A DNA stretch of 64,000 nucleotides, taken from contig NZ_JAHVHW010000007.1 of assembly GCF_019802055.1 (NCBI RefSeq), forward strand, positions 248,001-312,000, given 5' to 3'. Each line of letters starts with the position of its first letter. Positions within the stretch are counted from its first letter, which is position 1. Position numbers and translations under genes: made by a program. Positions 44,561-53,019 of this stretch are shown piece after piece. This stretch comes from Ferrimonas balearica (GTDB taxonomy: Bacteria > Pseudomonadota > Gammaproteobacteria > Enterobacterales > Shewanellaceae). Under the pieces are notes generated by a model that did no database searches, was not told the DNA's origin, and worked only from the letters and a program-made list of their open reading frames with translations.

Positions 44561-45796
44561 ATGAACGAGCAACGAATTCTCTTAATTTCTCACGGGCACC
44601 CAGATATGAGTAAAGGTGGTGCAGAGGTTGCAGCGTATAATCTCTTCGAAGAATATCAGTCTCAGGGTTTGGACTGTGTATTTTTAGCTCGTACAGGTGA
44701 GTCCTCACATGGTGGATCTGTCTTCTCAACCTGTAACTCGGATAAAGAGATTATGTTTCATACCCATATGGGTGACTTTTTTCTTTTTCAGTCGGGATAC
44801 AAGCAACATATCTGGAAAGATTTTCGTGGATTGCTGAAACGCTATCGGCCAACGGTCGTGCATTTTCATCACTATATCCATATGGGCTTAGAGATGATTC
44901 GGGAAGTTAAGAACACCCTCCCTGATGCCCGTATCGTAGTGACTTTACACGAATACCTGGCTATTTGCGCCAACAATGGGCAGATGGTAAAGCCTGGTAA
45001 ACAAATGAAACTCTGTTACAAGTCCTCCCCTGCGGACTGCGCTCGTTGTTTTCCAGAGCGCTCGGCGTCAGATTTCTTTTTGCGTGAAAAGTACATTAAA
45101 TCCATCTTTGAGCTGGTGGACACTTTCGTCTCTCCCAGCCACTTCTTGATAGAGCGTTACAGCGCTTGGGGCATACCCAAAGAGAAGATGGTAATGATCG
45201 AGAATGGCCAGCCTGAAGTTGATGCACCACCGGCGAGAGTGTTAGCTGACGGCGAAGTACGCGGTCGGTTTGCCTTTTTTGGTCAGATTAATCCCTATAA
45301 GGGCGTCGATGTGATGCTCGAAGCGTTTAAACTGCTTCCGGAAAAGGTTAAGCAACAGGTTCATCTCGACATACATGGTGCGAATTTGGAGCATCAGACT
45401 CAAGAGTTTCAGGATAAGGTAAATGACCTGCTTGATGAGCTCAGTGATCTGGTTACTTTACATGGACCTTACGAATCACATGAGATGGGGACTCTCCTTT
45501 CTCAGACTGACTGGGCTATTATCCCGTCCTCTTGGTGGGAAAACTCACCAATGGTGATCCAGGAGGCGTTTAACCATGGTGTTCCTATGATTGGCAGTGA
45601 CATTGGTGGGATGGCTGAGAAAATCATTCAGACTGGAGCGGGGTTGAGCTTTAGAGCCAGAAACCCAATTTCACTAAGTCAAGCAATTGAAGAAGCTGCT
45701 TCTTCAGAAAATAAATGGAAATCTGTTGTCTCAAGTATCAGCAAGCCCATTTCTATTAAAGAATGTGCTATTGGGCACTTAAAGCTCTACTTTTGA
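44561..45796 (+). CDS. Glycosyltransferase family 4 (GT4)
   Basis: The 411-residue protein is a retaining GT-B enzyme: N-terminal ILLISHGHPDMSKGGAEVAAY, C-terminal FGQINPYKGVDVMLEAFK and the donor-site E-x7-E region (SWWENSPMVIQEAFNHGVP, then SDIGGMAEKI). The substrate is unknown. Start: ATG at 44561 after GGAGG; a TTG at 44555 is in frame. It is closely related over its full length to the GT4 at 49127, and each lies directly after a related GT2, indicating a duplicated gene pair. Confidence 0.9.
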   Translation: MNEQRILLISHGHPDMSKGGAEVAAYNLFEEYQSQGLDCVFLARTGESSHGGSVFSTCNSDKEIMFHTHMGDFFLFQSGYKQHIWKDFRGLLKRYRPTVVHFHHYIHMGLEMIREVKNTLPDARIVVTLHEYLAICANNGQMVKPGKQMKLCYKSSPADCARCFPERSASDFFLREKYIKSIFELVDTFVSPSHFLIERYSAWGIPKEKMVMIENGQPEVDAPPARVLADGEVRGRFAFFGQINPYKGVDVMLEAFKLLPEKVKQQVHLDIHGANLEHQTQEFQDKVNDLLDELSDLVTLHGPYESHEMGTLLSQTDWAIIPSSWWENSPMVIQEAFNHGVPMIGSDIGGMAEKIIQTGAGLSFRARNPISLSQAIEEAASSENKWKSVVSSISKPISIKECAIGHLKLYF

Positions 45797-45946
45797 TGCT
45801 TGGTGTATTCTTGCAGCATTGGTAGTGTCTGTGTGTTTATTGCATATGGTTGTTGGTTTTATATTGTGGGTGAGCTGTGACTTTTAAACCTGTAATGGTT
45901 TGTGTTTGGTCTTGTTATGCCTGTTAATTTATTAGAGATGGCTGGA

Positions 45947-46351
45947 ATGAAGCGCGTAATTACTTTTGGTACATTTGATGTTTTTCATGTGGGACATGTA
46001 AATCTTCTCCAAAGAGCGGCAGCTTGCGGAGATCAACTCATTGTTGGTGTGTCGACCGATGCATTAAACTTTTCAAAGAAGAATAGATATCCAATCTATA
46101 ATCAAAATGACAGGATGAGGATTATTAATGGACTTCGTTATGTCAACTTTTGCTTTGAAGAGGAATCCCTTGAATTGAAAAGGGAATATATACTTAGATA
46201 CAATGCAGACGTATTGGTGATGGGAGATGATTGGGCCGGTAAGTTTGACGAGTTTAAAGATATATGTGACGTTATTTACTTGCCACGCACTCCTTCTGTA
46301 TCAACAACACAGTTGATTGAGGTTATCTCTTCATCTGAGGGGAACGGCTGA
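45947..46351 (+). CDS. Glycerol-3-phosphate cytidylyltransferase-like protein (TagD family)
   Basis: The 134-residue protein matches the small cytidylyltransferases that make CDP-glycerol. It has GTFDVFHVGHVNLL (HxGH at about 14-17), the NQNDRMRIINGLRYV region and the C-terminal RTPSVSTTQLI motif (compare RTxGISTT). I choose the ATG at 45947 (MKRVITFGTFD), which gives the usual length. An upstream ATG at 45917 would add ten residues. CDP-glycerol would supply phosphoglycerol for a polymer; a CDP-alditol substrate other than glycerol cannot be excluded. It stands in the AT-rich part and shares its last base with the next gene. Confidence 0.85.
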   Translation: MKRVITFGTFDVFHVGHVNLLQRAAACGDQLIVGVSTDALNFSKKNRYPIYNQNDRMRIINGLRYVNFCFEEESLELKREYILRYNADVLVMGDDWAGKFDEFKDICDVIYLPRTPSVSTTQLIEVISSSEGNG

Positions 46352-47298
46352 TGAGGAAAAAGCTAGTTCTGCATATTGGGCAGTACAAAACTGGCTCTTC
46401 GTCAATTCAAACCTTTCTTTTTGAAAATAATGAATTCCTTGCTTCACAAGGGATTCATTATTGCCAAACCGGATTGGCGTATAGTGAACCACATATTGGT
46501 GTTCGTCACTATCACCTCATGCATAGAACCAAGTCGGACACTTGTTTATGGGATGAGTTGACTGCTGAAATCGACTCTAGTGAGCTGGATACCTTCGTAG
46601 TTAGCTATGAAAATATGCTCTCGGGGTTGAATGCTGATAAGGTACAGTATATTGCGAATAAGCTGAGAAATTTTGACGTTTCTGTCGTGTGTTACCTCCG
46701 ACGTCAGGATCTATTTATTTCATCTTGGTATGGTGAGCTGATTAAAAACCATAAGTGTAAGATGGATATCGAAGATTTCTTAAAAAAATATCGATTTTTG
46801 TGCAACTATGGCTCTGCCTTAAAGCGTTGGAAGAAAGCTTTTCCGAATGCAACATATCATATATGCAATTTTGATTCATTGAGGGCCATTGGAACTGATG
46901 TCGTTACGCATTTCCTAGGGATTTTCAATAAATCCGCTCCTGATGGTTACTGTTCTATCAATGCCAACTTGAGCTTAAGCGGGCGAGCCGCTTCAGAAAT
47001 GTTATCATTTAACCGATCTATTGATACTAGCTCAGAAATACATCGAAAAGTATCTGATCTGTTATCTTTGACATTCCGAGGTGATGGCAAGCTGTCAATG
47101 TTAAACTCTTTCGAGTCCAAAGAGTTTTGTGAAGGTTTTGCATCAGAGAACAACTTGCTATATAGCCTAGCTGGCTCAAGTTTTTCTCCCTTTGAATGTG
47201 TTTCCGAAGACATTGAAAAGACCGATTTCTACAGTGTGGATGTGGGCAGTGAACTTTCTGCACTTGTCTCGATCGTAGAAAACAGTAGCGACCGTTAA
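46351..47298 (+). CDS. Sulfotransferase-like protein 1
   Basis: The 315-residue protein has a P-loop-like PAPS 5'-phosphosulfate binding motif at its N-terminus (HIGQYKTGSSSIQTFL, residues 8-23) and a candidate 3'-phosphate region (VVCYLRRQDLFISSWYGEL). This layout suits small carbohydrate sulfotransferases. The acceptor is unknown. Low GC relative to neighbours. It starts at the ATG overlapping the previous TGA. A 381-base non-coding gap follows. Two further sulfotransferase-like genes are in the locus. Confidence 0.72.
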   Translation: MRKKLVLHIGQYKTGSSSIQTFLFENNEFLASQGIHYCQTGLAYSEPHIGVRHYHLMHRTKSDTCLWDELTAEIDSSELDTFVVSYENMLSGLNADKVQYIANKLRNFDVSVVCYLRRQDLFISSWYGELIKNHKCKMDIEDFLKKYRFLCNYGSALKRWKKAFPNATYHICNFDSLRAIGTDVVTHFLGIFNKSAPDGYCSINANLSLSGRAASEMLSFNRSIDTSSEIHRKVSDLLSLTFRGDGKLSMLNSFESKEFCEGFASENNLLYSLAGSSFSPFECVSEDIEKTDFYSVDVGSELSALVSIVENSSDR

Positions 47299-47679
47299 CT
47301 ATTTAGTTTAGCTATTGGTAATAGACAGTGGTCAGGCTATTATAATCGTTCTGTGCATATGGATTTGACGTTGGCGTTGTATTACCACTCCATAGCTAGA
47401 TGATTAGTTTGTTATATAGAAATCATTTGCATTTTTGGGGCTTCTATATCGGAGCCTAGCTTGACCCTTTAGCTAATTTTTCGCTTCCATCATTGCGGCC
47501 AGTACATAGTCAGTAGTTATTCATATGTCGCCCTTAACAATTAAGTCGTTTAATTATGTTTGATGCTCACCTATAGTTAAATTGGCTACATTTATTTAAT
47601 TTTGGCAAATCGGCGATAGAAGTACGAAACGTAGATCTAGTTTAGATTTTTCATACGCGTCTAGGACATATTTTTTAGT
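47299..47679. other. AT-rich non-coding gap of 381 bases
   Basis: No gene, repeat or recognisable insertion remnant was found. The stretch is visibly AT-rich and marks the junction between the low-GC first half and the GC-richer second GT2-GT4 pair. It may contain an internal promoter for the downstream part, but I cannot identify clear boxes. Confidence 0.6.
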
Positions 47680-49137
47680 ATGACGATTAAAGCAAGGCTT
47701 AAAGGAATCTTGGCTAAGTATCGAAACTTAACCAAGATCACCTACATCGACTTTGTCTATCAAGATGCAAAAGGAATCGTGTTGGTAGGGTGGGTCGCGT
47801 CAAAAGAGAGCGTATTGCCCGAGCATCTGGAGTATAAGGTCGGCGCAAGGAATGTTCAGCGTGCCTTTTTTGTCCACTACCCTCGAGCAGATGTATGTCA
47901 GCATCTGGGGCTTAGTGCAGATAGAGCAGCGGGATTCGTTACTTTCATTCCGGGAGCCCACGATCCCAAAGCATTGATGGTCGGTTTGCCTGGTGCTCTG
48001 ATTGCTCTTAAGAAGCGCTCTTTTGCCTATCTGACTAGTCTGGGGCAGGTGCTGAAGCAGGCTGGCAATGGTGGTGAGGCGGTTAAGGCTTTCCTGGAAA
48101 AGGAACTTGGGGACGTAAAGTCTAATGGATCTCTAATCATTCCGGCTCGTAAGTTGGATAAGGACGTTGAGGCCATCAAGGCTCAACTCCAACAACTTAA
48201 AGTCCATCAAGAAGGCTTTATCGAGGAAGCGCAAGCGTTGTTGCCTGGTATCCATAAGATTTGGAAAGCCCGGCAGAGTGCGCGCAACGATGCTCAGTTA
48301 CTGACGTTTGGCGCAGAAGTCGAGTCACCGCGACTGTCCATTGTTGTGCCCATCTATGGCCGCTATGATTTTATGCAGCACCAGCTTGCTCAGTTCTCGT
48401 CTGATCCCTCTTTTAAGGATGTTGAGCTTATCTATGTGCTGGATGACCCGTCGTTGATTCACGAGGTCAAGGTGACCTCATTTGGACTGTTCGAAACCTT
48501 CCGACACCCTTTCAAGGTAGTCTTGTCAGAGCGTAATCTTGGATTCTCTGGTGCCAACAACCTTGGGGTCAGCTTCGCGCGCTCTGAGATGCTTTTGTTG
48601 CTGAACTCGGACATCATTCCGCGTGATAAGGGCTGGATCGATACCTATCTGGAGCAGTTTGCCAGTACGGAGGATTGCGGCATTTTGGGGGCAACCCTGG
48701 TGTATGAAGATGACACGATTCAACATGCCGGTATGGAGTTTCGTCAGGACAGCACCCTGCCCGGGTTGTGGGTGAACCATCATCCGCTTAAGGGCGTTCC
48801 GCTCAAGCTCGCAGAGCATCCAGGGGTTTGTCCTTCGCAAATGGTCACCGGTGCCTGCATGTTGATGAAACGTTCGGTTTATCAGGAGGTGGAGGGCTTC
48901 GACACCCTTTACGTTTTGGGCGACTTCGAAGACTCCGATCTATGTCTCAAGGTGCGTGATAAGGGACTGGGCATTTACCTGAGTGGCTCGGTTGTGCTGT
49001 ATCACTTGGAGCGCTTGTCCCAGAATCTGGTCGATCCGGGTGACTGGAAGTTCAAGCTGACCATGGTGAATGGGGCGTATCAACTGAAAAAGTGGAAAAA
49101 CAAAATTGAAGAGATGGTGACGCGTGATGGACAGTAA
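47680..49137 (+). CDS. Glycosyltransferase family 2 with one N-terminal repeat domain
   Basis: The 485-residue protein has a GT2 domain at about 219-485 (LSIVVPIYGRYDFM, LLLLNSDIIPRDKGW, LGDFEDSDLCLKVRD). A single copy of the same ~90-residue N-terminal unit as in the GT2 at 42320 occurs at about 22-112 (VLVGWVA, PRADVCQHL, AGFVTFI). A Gln/Glu/Lys-rich helical linker (about 160-200) connects the two. GC is near the window's norm, unlike its paralogue. It starts at ATG 47680 with a weak ribosome site. It overlaps the following GT4 by 11 bases. Confidence 0.88.
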   Translation: MTIKARLKGILAKYRNLTKITYIDFVYQDAKGIVLVGWVASKESVLPEHLEYKVGARNVQRAFFVHYPRADVCQHLGLSADRAAGFVTFIPGAHDPKALMVGLPGALIALKKRSFAYLTSLGQVLKQAGNGGEAVKAFLEKELGDVKSNGSLIIPARKLDKDVEAIKAQLQQLKVHQEGFIEEAQALLPGIHKIWKARQSARNDAQLLTFGAEVESPRLSIVVPIYGRYDFMQHQLAQFSSDPSFKDVELIYVLDDPSLIHEVKVTSFGLFETFRHPFKVVLSERNLGFSGANNLGVSFARSEMLLLLNSDIIPRDKGWIDTYLEQFASTEDCGILGATLVYEDDTIQHAGMEFRQDSTLPGLWVNHHPLKGVPLKLAEHPGVCPSQMVTGACMLMKRSVYQEVEGFDTLYVLGDFEDSDLCLKVRDKGLGIYLSGSVVLYHLERLSQNLVDPGDWKFKLTMVNGAYQLKKWKNKIEEMVTRDGQ

Positions 49138-50350
49138 ACAACGCATCCTAATCGTGGCACATGGCCATCCTGACCATAATAAGGGCGGCGCAGAGATTGC
49201 AGCTTACAACCTCTATAACGAATACCGCTCTCGAGGTATCGACGCCTATTTCCTCGCTCGTTCCGGTCTTCAACCTCATGGTGGCGCAGCATTTTCGGCT
49301 CGGAATGACGCTCGGGAAATACTGTTTCACACCACCCATGATGATTGGTTTCTGCACTCCAATATTAAAACCCGCCATATGTGGCAGGAGTTCCGGGATC
49401 TGCTGCTTTTGATTAAGCCGGATGTGGTGCATCTGCATCACTATTTCCTGCTTGGTATCGAGATGATAGAGGAGATACGCCAAACATTACCGGATTGCCG
49501 TATCATCCTGACCCTACACGAGTTTATGGCCATTTGTCATCGCAATGGTCTGATGTATAAGACCAACAATAAGTTGTGCTACAAGGCCAACCCTCGTGAT
49601 TGCCATGGTTGTTTTTCAGACCGTCAACCCGGCGACTTTTTCCTGCGCGAGCAGTACATCAAGCGCATCTTTGCGAGTGTCGATCACTTTGTCTCACCGT
49701 CACATTTTCTGAAGCAGCGCTACGTCGAGTGGGGCCTCGCTGAATCCAGTATCGATGTGATTGAGAATGGCCTGCCTTTGCCCTTTGTGGAGGGGGTGGA
49801 CTCGCCGGACGCGAAAGTGCGCTTTGCCTTCTTTGGGCAGGTAAACCCCTATAAGGGAATAGATGTGCTGCTTGAGGCTTACCTGTTACTGCCTAAGTCA
49901 GTTCGTCGTCAGATCTCGGTAGATATCCATGGCGCCAGCTTTGAACATCAGAGTGGAGAATTTCAGCAACACGTCAAAAACCTGATTGAATTGGCAGGCA
50001 GCGGCGTCCGCATGCATGGCGGATACGAAGGTCATGAGATGCCAGCGTTGTTGATGGAATCTGACTGGGTGATTGTTCCTTCAGTGTGGTGGGAAAATTC
50101 GCCTATTGTTATTCAGGAAGCATTGAACAACAGTACGCCGCTGATCGTCAGTGACATCGGCGGCATGGCGGAGAAAGTTGAGCATGGGGTTAACGGTCTG
50201 CACTTCCGAGCGGGTAAAGCGGCATCGTTGGCGGCGGTGATGACCAAGGTGTTGGAAGATAAGTCTATCCATCCCAGATTGGTTGCCGGCATCCAACCGC
50301 CGATGACTATTGCAGCCTGTGCCGACGCGCATCTGGCCATCTATTCCTGA
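49127..50350 (+). CDS. Glycosyltransferase family 4 (GT4), second copy
   Basis: The 407-residue protein follows the same plan as the GT4 at 44561: ILIVAHGHPDHNKGGAEIAAY, FGQVNPYKGIDVLLEAYL, and WWENSPIVIQEALNNSTP then SDIGGMAEKV. Shared Cys-containing segment (LCYKANPRDCHGCF against LCYKSSPADCARCF) shows close common origin. The ATG at 49127 is used; a GTG at 49124 precedes it. It overlaps the upstream GT2 by 11 bases. Acceptor and donor are not known. Confidence 0.9.
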   Translation: MDSKQRILIVAHGHPDHNKGGAEIAAYNLYNEYRSRGIDAYFLARSGLQPHGGAAFSARNDAREILFHTTHDDWFLHSNIKTRHMWQEFRDLLLLIKPDVVHLHHYFLLGIEMIEEIRQTLPDCRIILTLHEFMAICHRNGLMYKTNNKLCYKANPRDCHGCFSDRQPGDFFLREQYIKRIFASVDHFVSPSHFLKQRYVEWGLAESSIDVIENGLPLPFVEGVDSPDAKVRFAFFGQVNPYKGIDVLLEAYLLLPKSVRRQISVDIHGASFEHQSGEFQQHVKNLIELAGSGVRMHGGYEGHEMPALLMESDWVIVPSVWWENSPIVIQEALNNSTPLIVSDIGGMAEKVEHGVNGLHFRAGKAASLAAVMTKVLEDKSIHPRLVAGIQPPMTIAACADAHLAIYS

Positions 50351-50367
50351 CAGAACGATTGAGCTTT

Positions 50368-51501
50368 ATGTTTCACTACTTTGTCGAGTATCTGGGCGCC
50401 GGTAAACCGGCGCTTTCTGTTGTGGCGCCATTGTCTGGCCATGTTGAAACGCTGGACAGCTTTACGCTCTCTGCCAAAGTCGACTCTGAGGCTGGCCAGA
50501 TTGTCGGTGCCCGTATTGCGGTGCGACACAATGGTCAGCACCGGGTTTCTGATCTGGACTGGAATGGGAAAGGGGAGTTGAAGGTGGCGCTCCCCACTCA
50601 TCTGCTCAATCAGGGAGCGCACTCCGGGCGTTACTTCGTTGAGGTGCTGCTGGTGGGTGCCGATGGGAGGAAAAAACGGGCAGTCGGGATTGTGCTGACT
50701 GAGGTCGCAAACATACCGGCGGTGACCTTCGTAGTGGGCTCGCCTCGTAGCGGCACCACCGCCGTGGGCAATGGCATTCAGGCCGCGCTGCAGGTCGAAA
50801 GCCATGGAGAGTCACATTTGGCGGAGCTGTATCAGTCGCTTGTTGAGCATTCCATCAATTTTGTGACGGCCTCATCGGCAGCCCGCAACAGTGGTACCTT
50901 GGCCAATGCCGTAACGCCGCTGGAAATGAAGGCGTTGCTGCTGGATTCGTTAAGGCAGTTACATCGGGTCTATTACGGTTCGCAGATCATTATCGATAAA
51001 ACTCCGGGAATCCCGATGATTCGGGCACTTCCCCTCCTATATCAACTGTATCCCCAGGCAAAAGTGGTGTTTTGCCGCCGACGTGCACTTGAAAATGTTG
51101 CCTCACGGTTAAAAAAGTTTCCAGGGCTGACATTTGAAGAACACTGTAAGCAATGGCGAAATACCTTTCATCAATGGTACTCTTCCCGGGAACATGTCCA
51201 TCAGATCGTAGGCCGTCGCAACTGGTTTTTGATGATTGAACAGAAAGAGTTGCAGGACGGCATGGAGAAGGAAGTGGCAAGAATTGCCCGCTTCCTTGGT
51301 TTCAGTGAAGCGCAGCAGCAGCTGATGGTCGGCTACCTAAATCACCACTCTCCCGAGCAAACCAACACGCAAAAATCCGTCAAATCTCTCGAGGAGATGC
51401 CTTGGTCTGATGATGAAAAAGCCCTTATCAAGCAGATCTGCGGCATCGAGATGTCGCGCCAAGGTTACGCATTTGGCTCGGACTATTATTTAGATAGGTA
51501 A
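50368..51501 (+). CDS. Sulfotransferase-like protein 2 with N-terminal Ig-like domain
   Basis: The 377-residue protein has a beta-rich, Ig-like segment at about 12-112 (VVAPLSGHVETLDSFTLSAK, ending GIVLTEVANIPA). A sulfotransferase domain follows with the PAPS loop VVGSPRSGTTAVG (about 122-134) and a 3'-phosphate motif region (AKVVFCRRRALENVASRLKK). A TTG at 50359 would add three residues. Likely cytoplasmic, so it would sulfate sugars or lipid-linked glycans. The exact acceptor is unknown; a related non-sulfotransferase role is possible. Confidence 0.78.
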   Translation: MFHYFVEYLGAGKPALSVVAPLSGHVETLDSFTLSAKVDSEAGQIVGARIAVRHNGQHRVSDLDWNGKGELKVALPTHLLNQGAHSGRYFVEVLLVGADGRKKRAVGIVLTEVANIPAVTFVVGSPRSGTTAVGNGIQAALQVESHGESHLAELYQSLVEHSINFVTASSAARNSGTLANAVTPLEMKALLLDSLRQLHRVYYGSQIIIDKTPGIPMIRALPLLYQLYPQAKVVFCRRRALENVASRLKKFPGLTFEEHCKQWRNTFHQWYSSREHVHQIVGRRNWFLMIEQKELQDGMEKEVARIARFLGFSEAQQQLMVGYLNHHSPEQTNTQKSVKSLEEMPWSDDEKALIKQICGIEMSRQGYAFGSDYYLDR

Positions 51502-51510
51502 AGATTCCAC

Positions 51511-52809
51511 ATGATTTCGTACATTCGCTCCAAAATTTCTCCTAACCTTTCTACTGTGGATGTTGACTTGTCGGAGGTGAGCCAAAAGATTAAAAAGCAC
51601 CTGCAGCATCGTCCAGTTATCCATTTTAAAGGCGCGATTAGTGAGTCTCCACTGCGAGTAAAAACCGACAATAAGGGGCGCTTTGTCCGCTTCAGCCTGC
51701 AGGCCGAGTCCTCTTTCCATCTGGATACCATCGAGATTTTTAACAAGGATGGCCGCAATATTGCGCCAGGAAAACGCACGATTATCAGCTCCGTCTATAA
51801 CGATGAAGAGAAGTACGACGGCCGTGGTGCGCTTGAAGGCAAGAAGAATGGCGGTTGTGGCTTCCATACCAAGCGTGAGCAGGCACCCTGGCTGATTGTG
51901 GATCTGGGCACGGTCCGCAATCTGGACGAAATCGTGGTGTATAACCGCGAAGGGCAGTACTACACCCGCGCACTGAGCCTGAAGATCGAATCCAGCCGGG
52001 ATCTGACCAAGTGGGAGTTAATCCATGATAACTGGGCCTGTCTGAATGCTTTTGATGACGGAGAGTTGGGCATAGAGGAGGTGGCATTACTCCATGCTGG
52101 GGTGCTGGATTCTGGGCCTGCGCACAATCTAATAACCAACCTGCGTAAGGAGGGTCGCCATGAGCAGGCCCTGAAGTTCCACCAGTACGTCAATGAACTG
52201 GTCAGTGAACGAGGATTGGCACTAGGGCCGCATGGTTTTACCCAAACCTTTGATCTGAGCTCGGAAGCGAAAAAACAGAAAACCTATCGCGAGTTGGCTC
52301 AGTTGCTGAAGTGGGTTAATGAGGAGTTTGGTACCCCAGCGTTTATCTCCTCCGGTACCCTGCTGGGCATTGTCCGGGACGGTAAATTTATCGGTCATGA
52401 CGACGATGTCGATATCTGCTACATCAGCAAAGAATCTACGGAGCAGGGTATTGTCGAAGAGCGTCAGCGCCTGGTGAAGTTCCTGACGGAGAAAGGTTGC
52501 CGGATTACCCCCTCTGATAGTGCACACTACTGGTGTACAACGCCTGGCGGTGTCAGTCTCGATATCTTTACGGGTTTTATTGAGGATGGCTACTGCAGCA
52601 TGAACCCTATCGGTCGCAAGCAGGTGCAGGTGGAAGCCGTGTTGCCTTTAAAGACAGTTCAAACCAACGGGGTTGAGTTGGTGCTGCCCAATGACCCGGA
52701 GCCCCTGTTGGTACTGAACTATGGGCCTAGCTGGCGCAAACCTGATCCGCTTTGGACTTTTGATTGGGGCCAAGCTCGTCGTGATTTTGCTTTCCTCTAT
52801 TTCAAATGA
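51511..52809 (+). CDS. LicD-like protein with N-terminal discoidin-like domain
   Basis: The 432-residue protein has an N-terminal region (about 45-175) resembling an F5/8 type C (discoidin) domain (VRFSLQAESSFHLDTIEIFN, APWLIVDLGTVRNLDEIVVY). A LicD/fukutin-like nucleotidyltransferase-fold domain follows from about 260, with SSGTLLGIVRDGKFIGHDDD (metal-binding HDDDVD at 296-301). LicD proteins transfer phosphocholine or related phospho-alcohols to sugars. The local CDP-glycerol-type enzyme could supply its donor. The ribosome site for ATG 51511 is weak. Substrate and reaction are inferred, and the fusion order is unusual as far as I know. Confidence 0.8.
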   Translation: MISYIRSKISPNLSTVDVDLSEVSQKIKKHLQHRPVIHFKGAISESPLRVKTDNKGRFVRFSLQAESSFHLDTIEIFNKDGRNIAPGKRTIISSVYNDEEKYDGRGALEGKKNGGCGFHTKREQAPWLIVDLGTVRNLDEIVVYNREGQYYTRALSLKIESSRDLTKWELIHDNWACLNAFDDGELGIEEVALLHAGVLDSGPAHNLITNLRKEGRHEQALKFHQYVNELVSERGLALGPHGFTQTFDLSSEAKKQKTYRELAQLLKWVNEEFGTPAFISSGTLLGIVRDGKFIGHDDDVDICYISKESTEQGIVEERQRLVKFLTEKGCRITPSDSAHYWCTTPGGVSLDIFTGFIEDGYCSMNPIGRKQVQVEAVLPLKTVQTNGVELVLPNDPEPLLVLNYGPSWRKPDPLWTFDWGQARRDFAFLYFK

Positions 52810-53019
52810 TTGTGTAGAGAGCCAGAGGCCTTTTGACAACTGTGAAGGCGGGCTTTCAGGGTTATGGTAAAGCGTCAAATTTTTTCGGATCCAATAGCCT
52901 GCGAGTTCCCTTTCTGAACACATGTTGCGCCAGTTTAGAACCAGGGATTCTCCTTGCTCAAATCCCAGTGAAACGCTGGTGTCAGGAACCCAATCAAGCG
53001 AAACCTATGGCAGTGGTAA

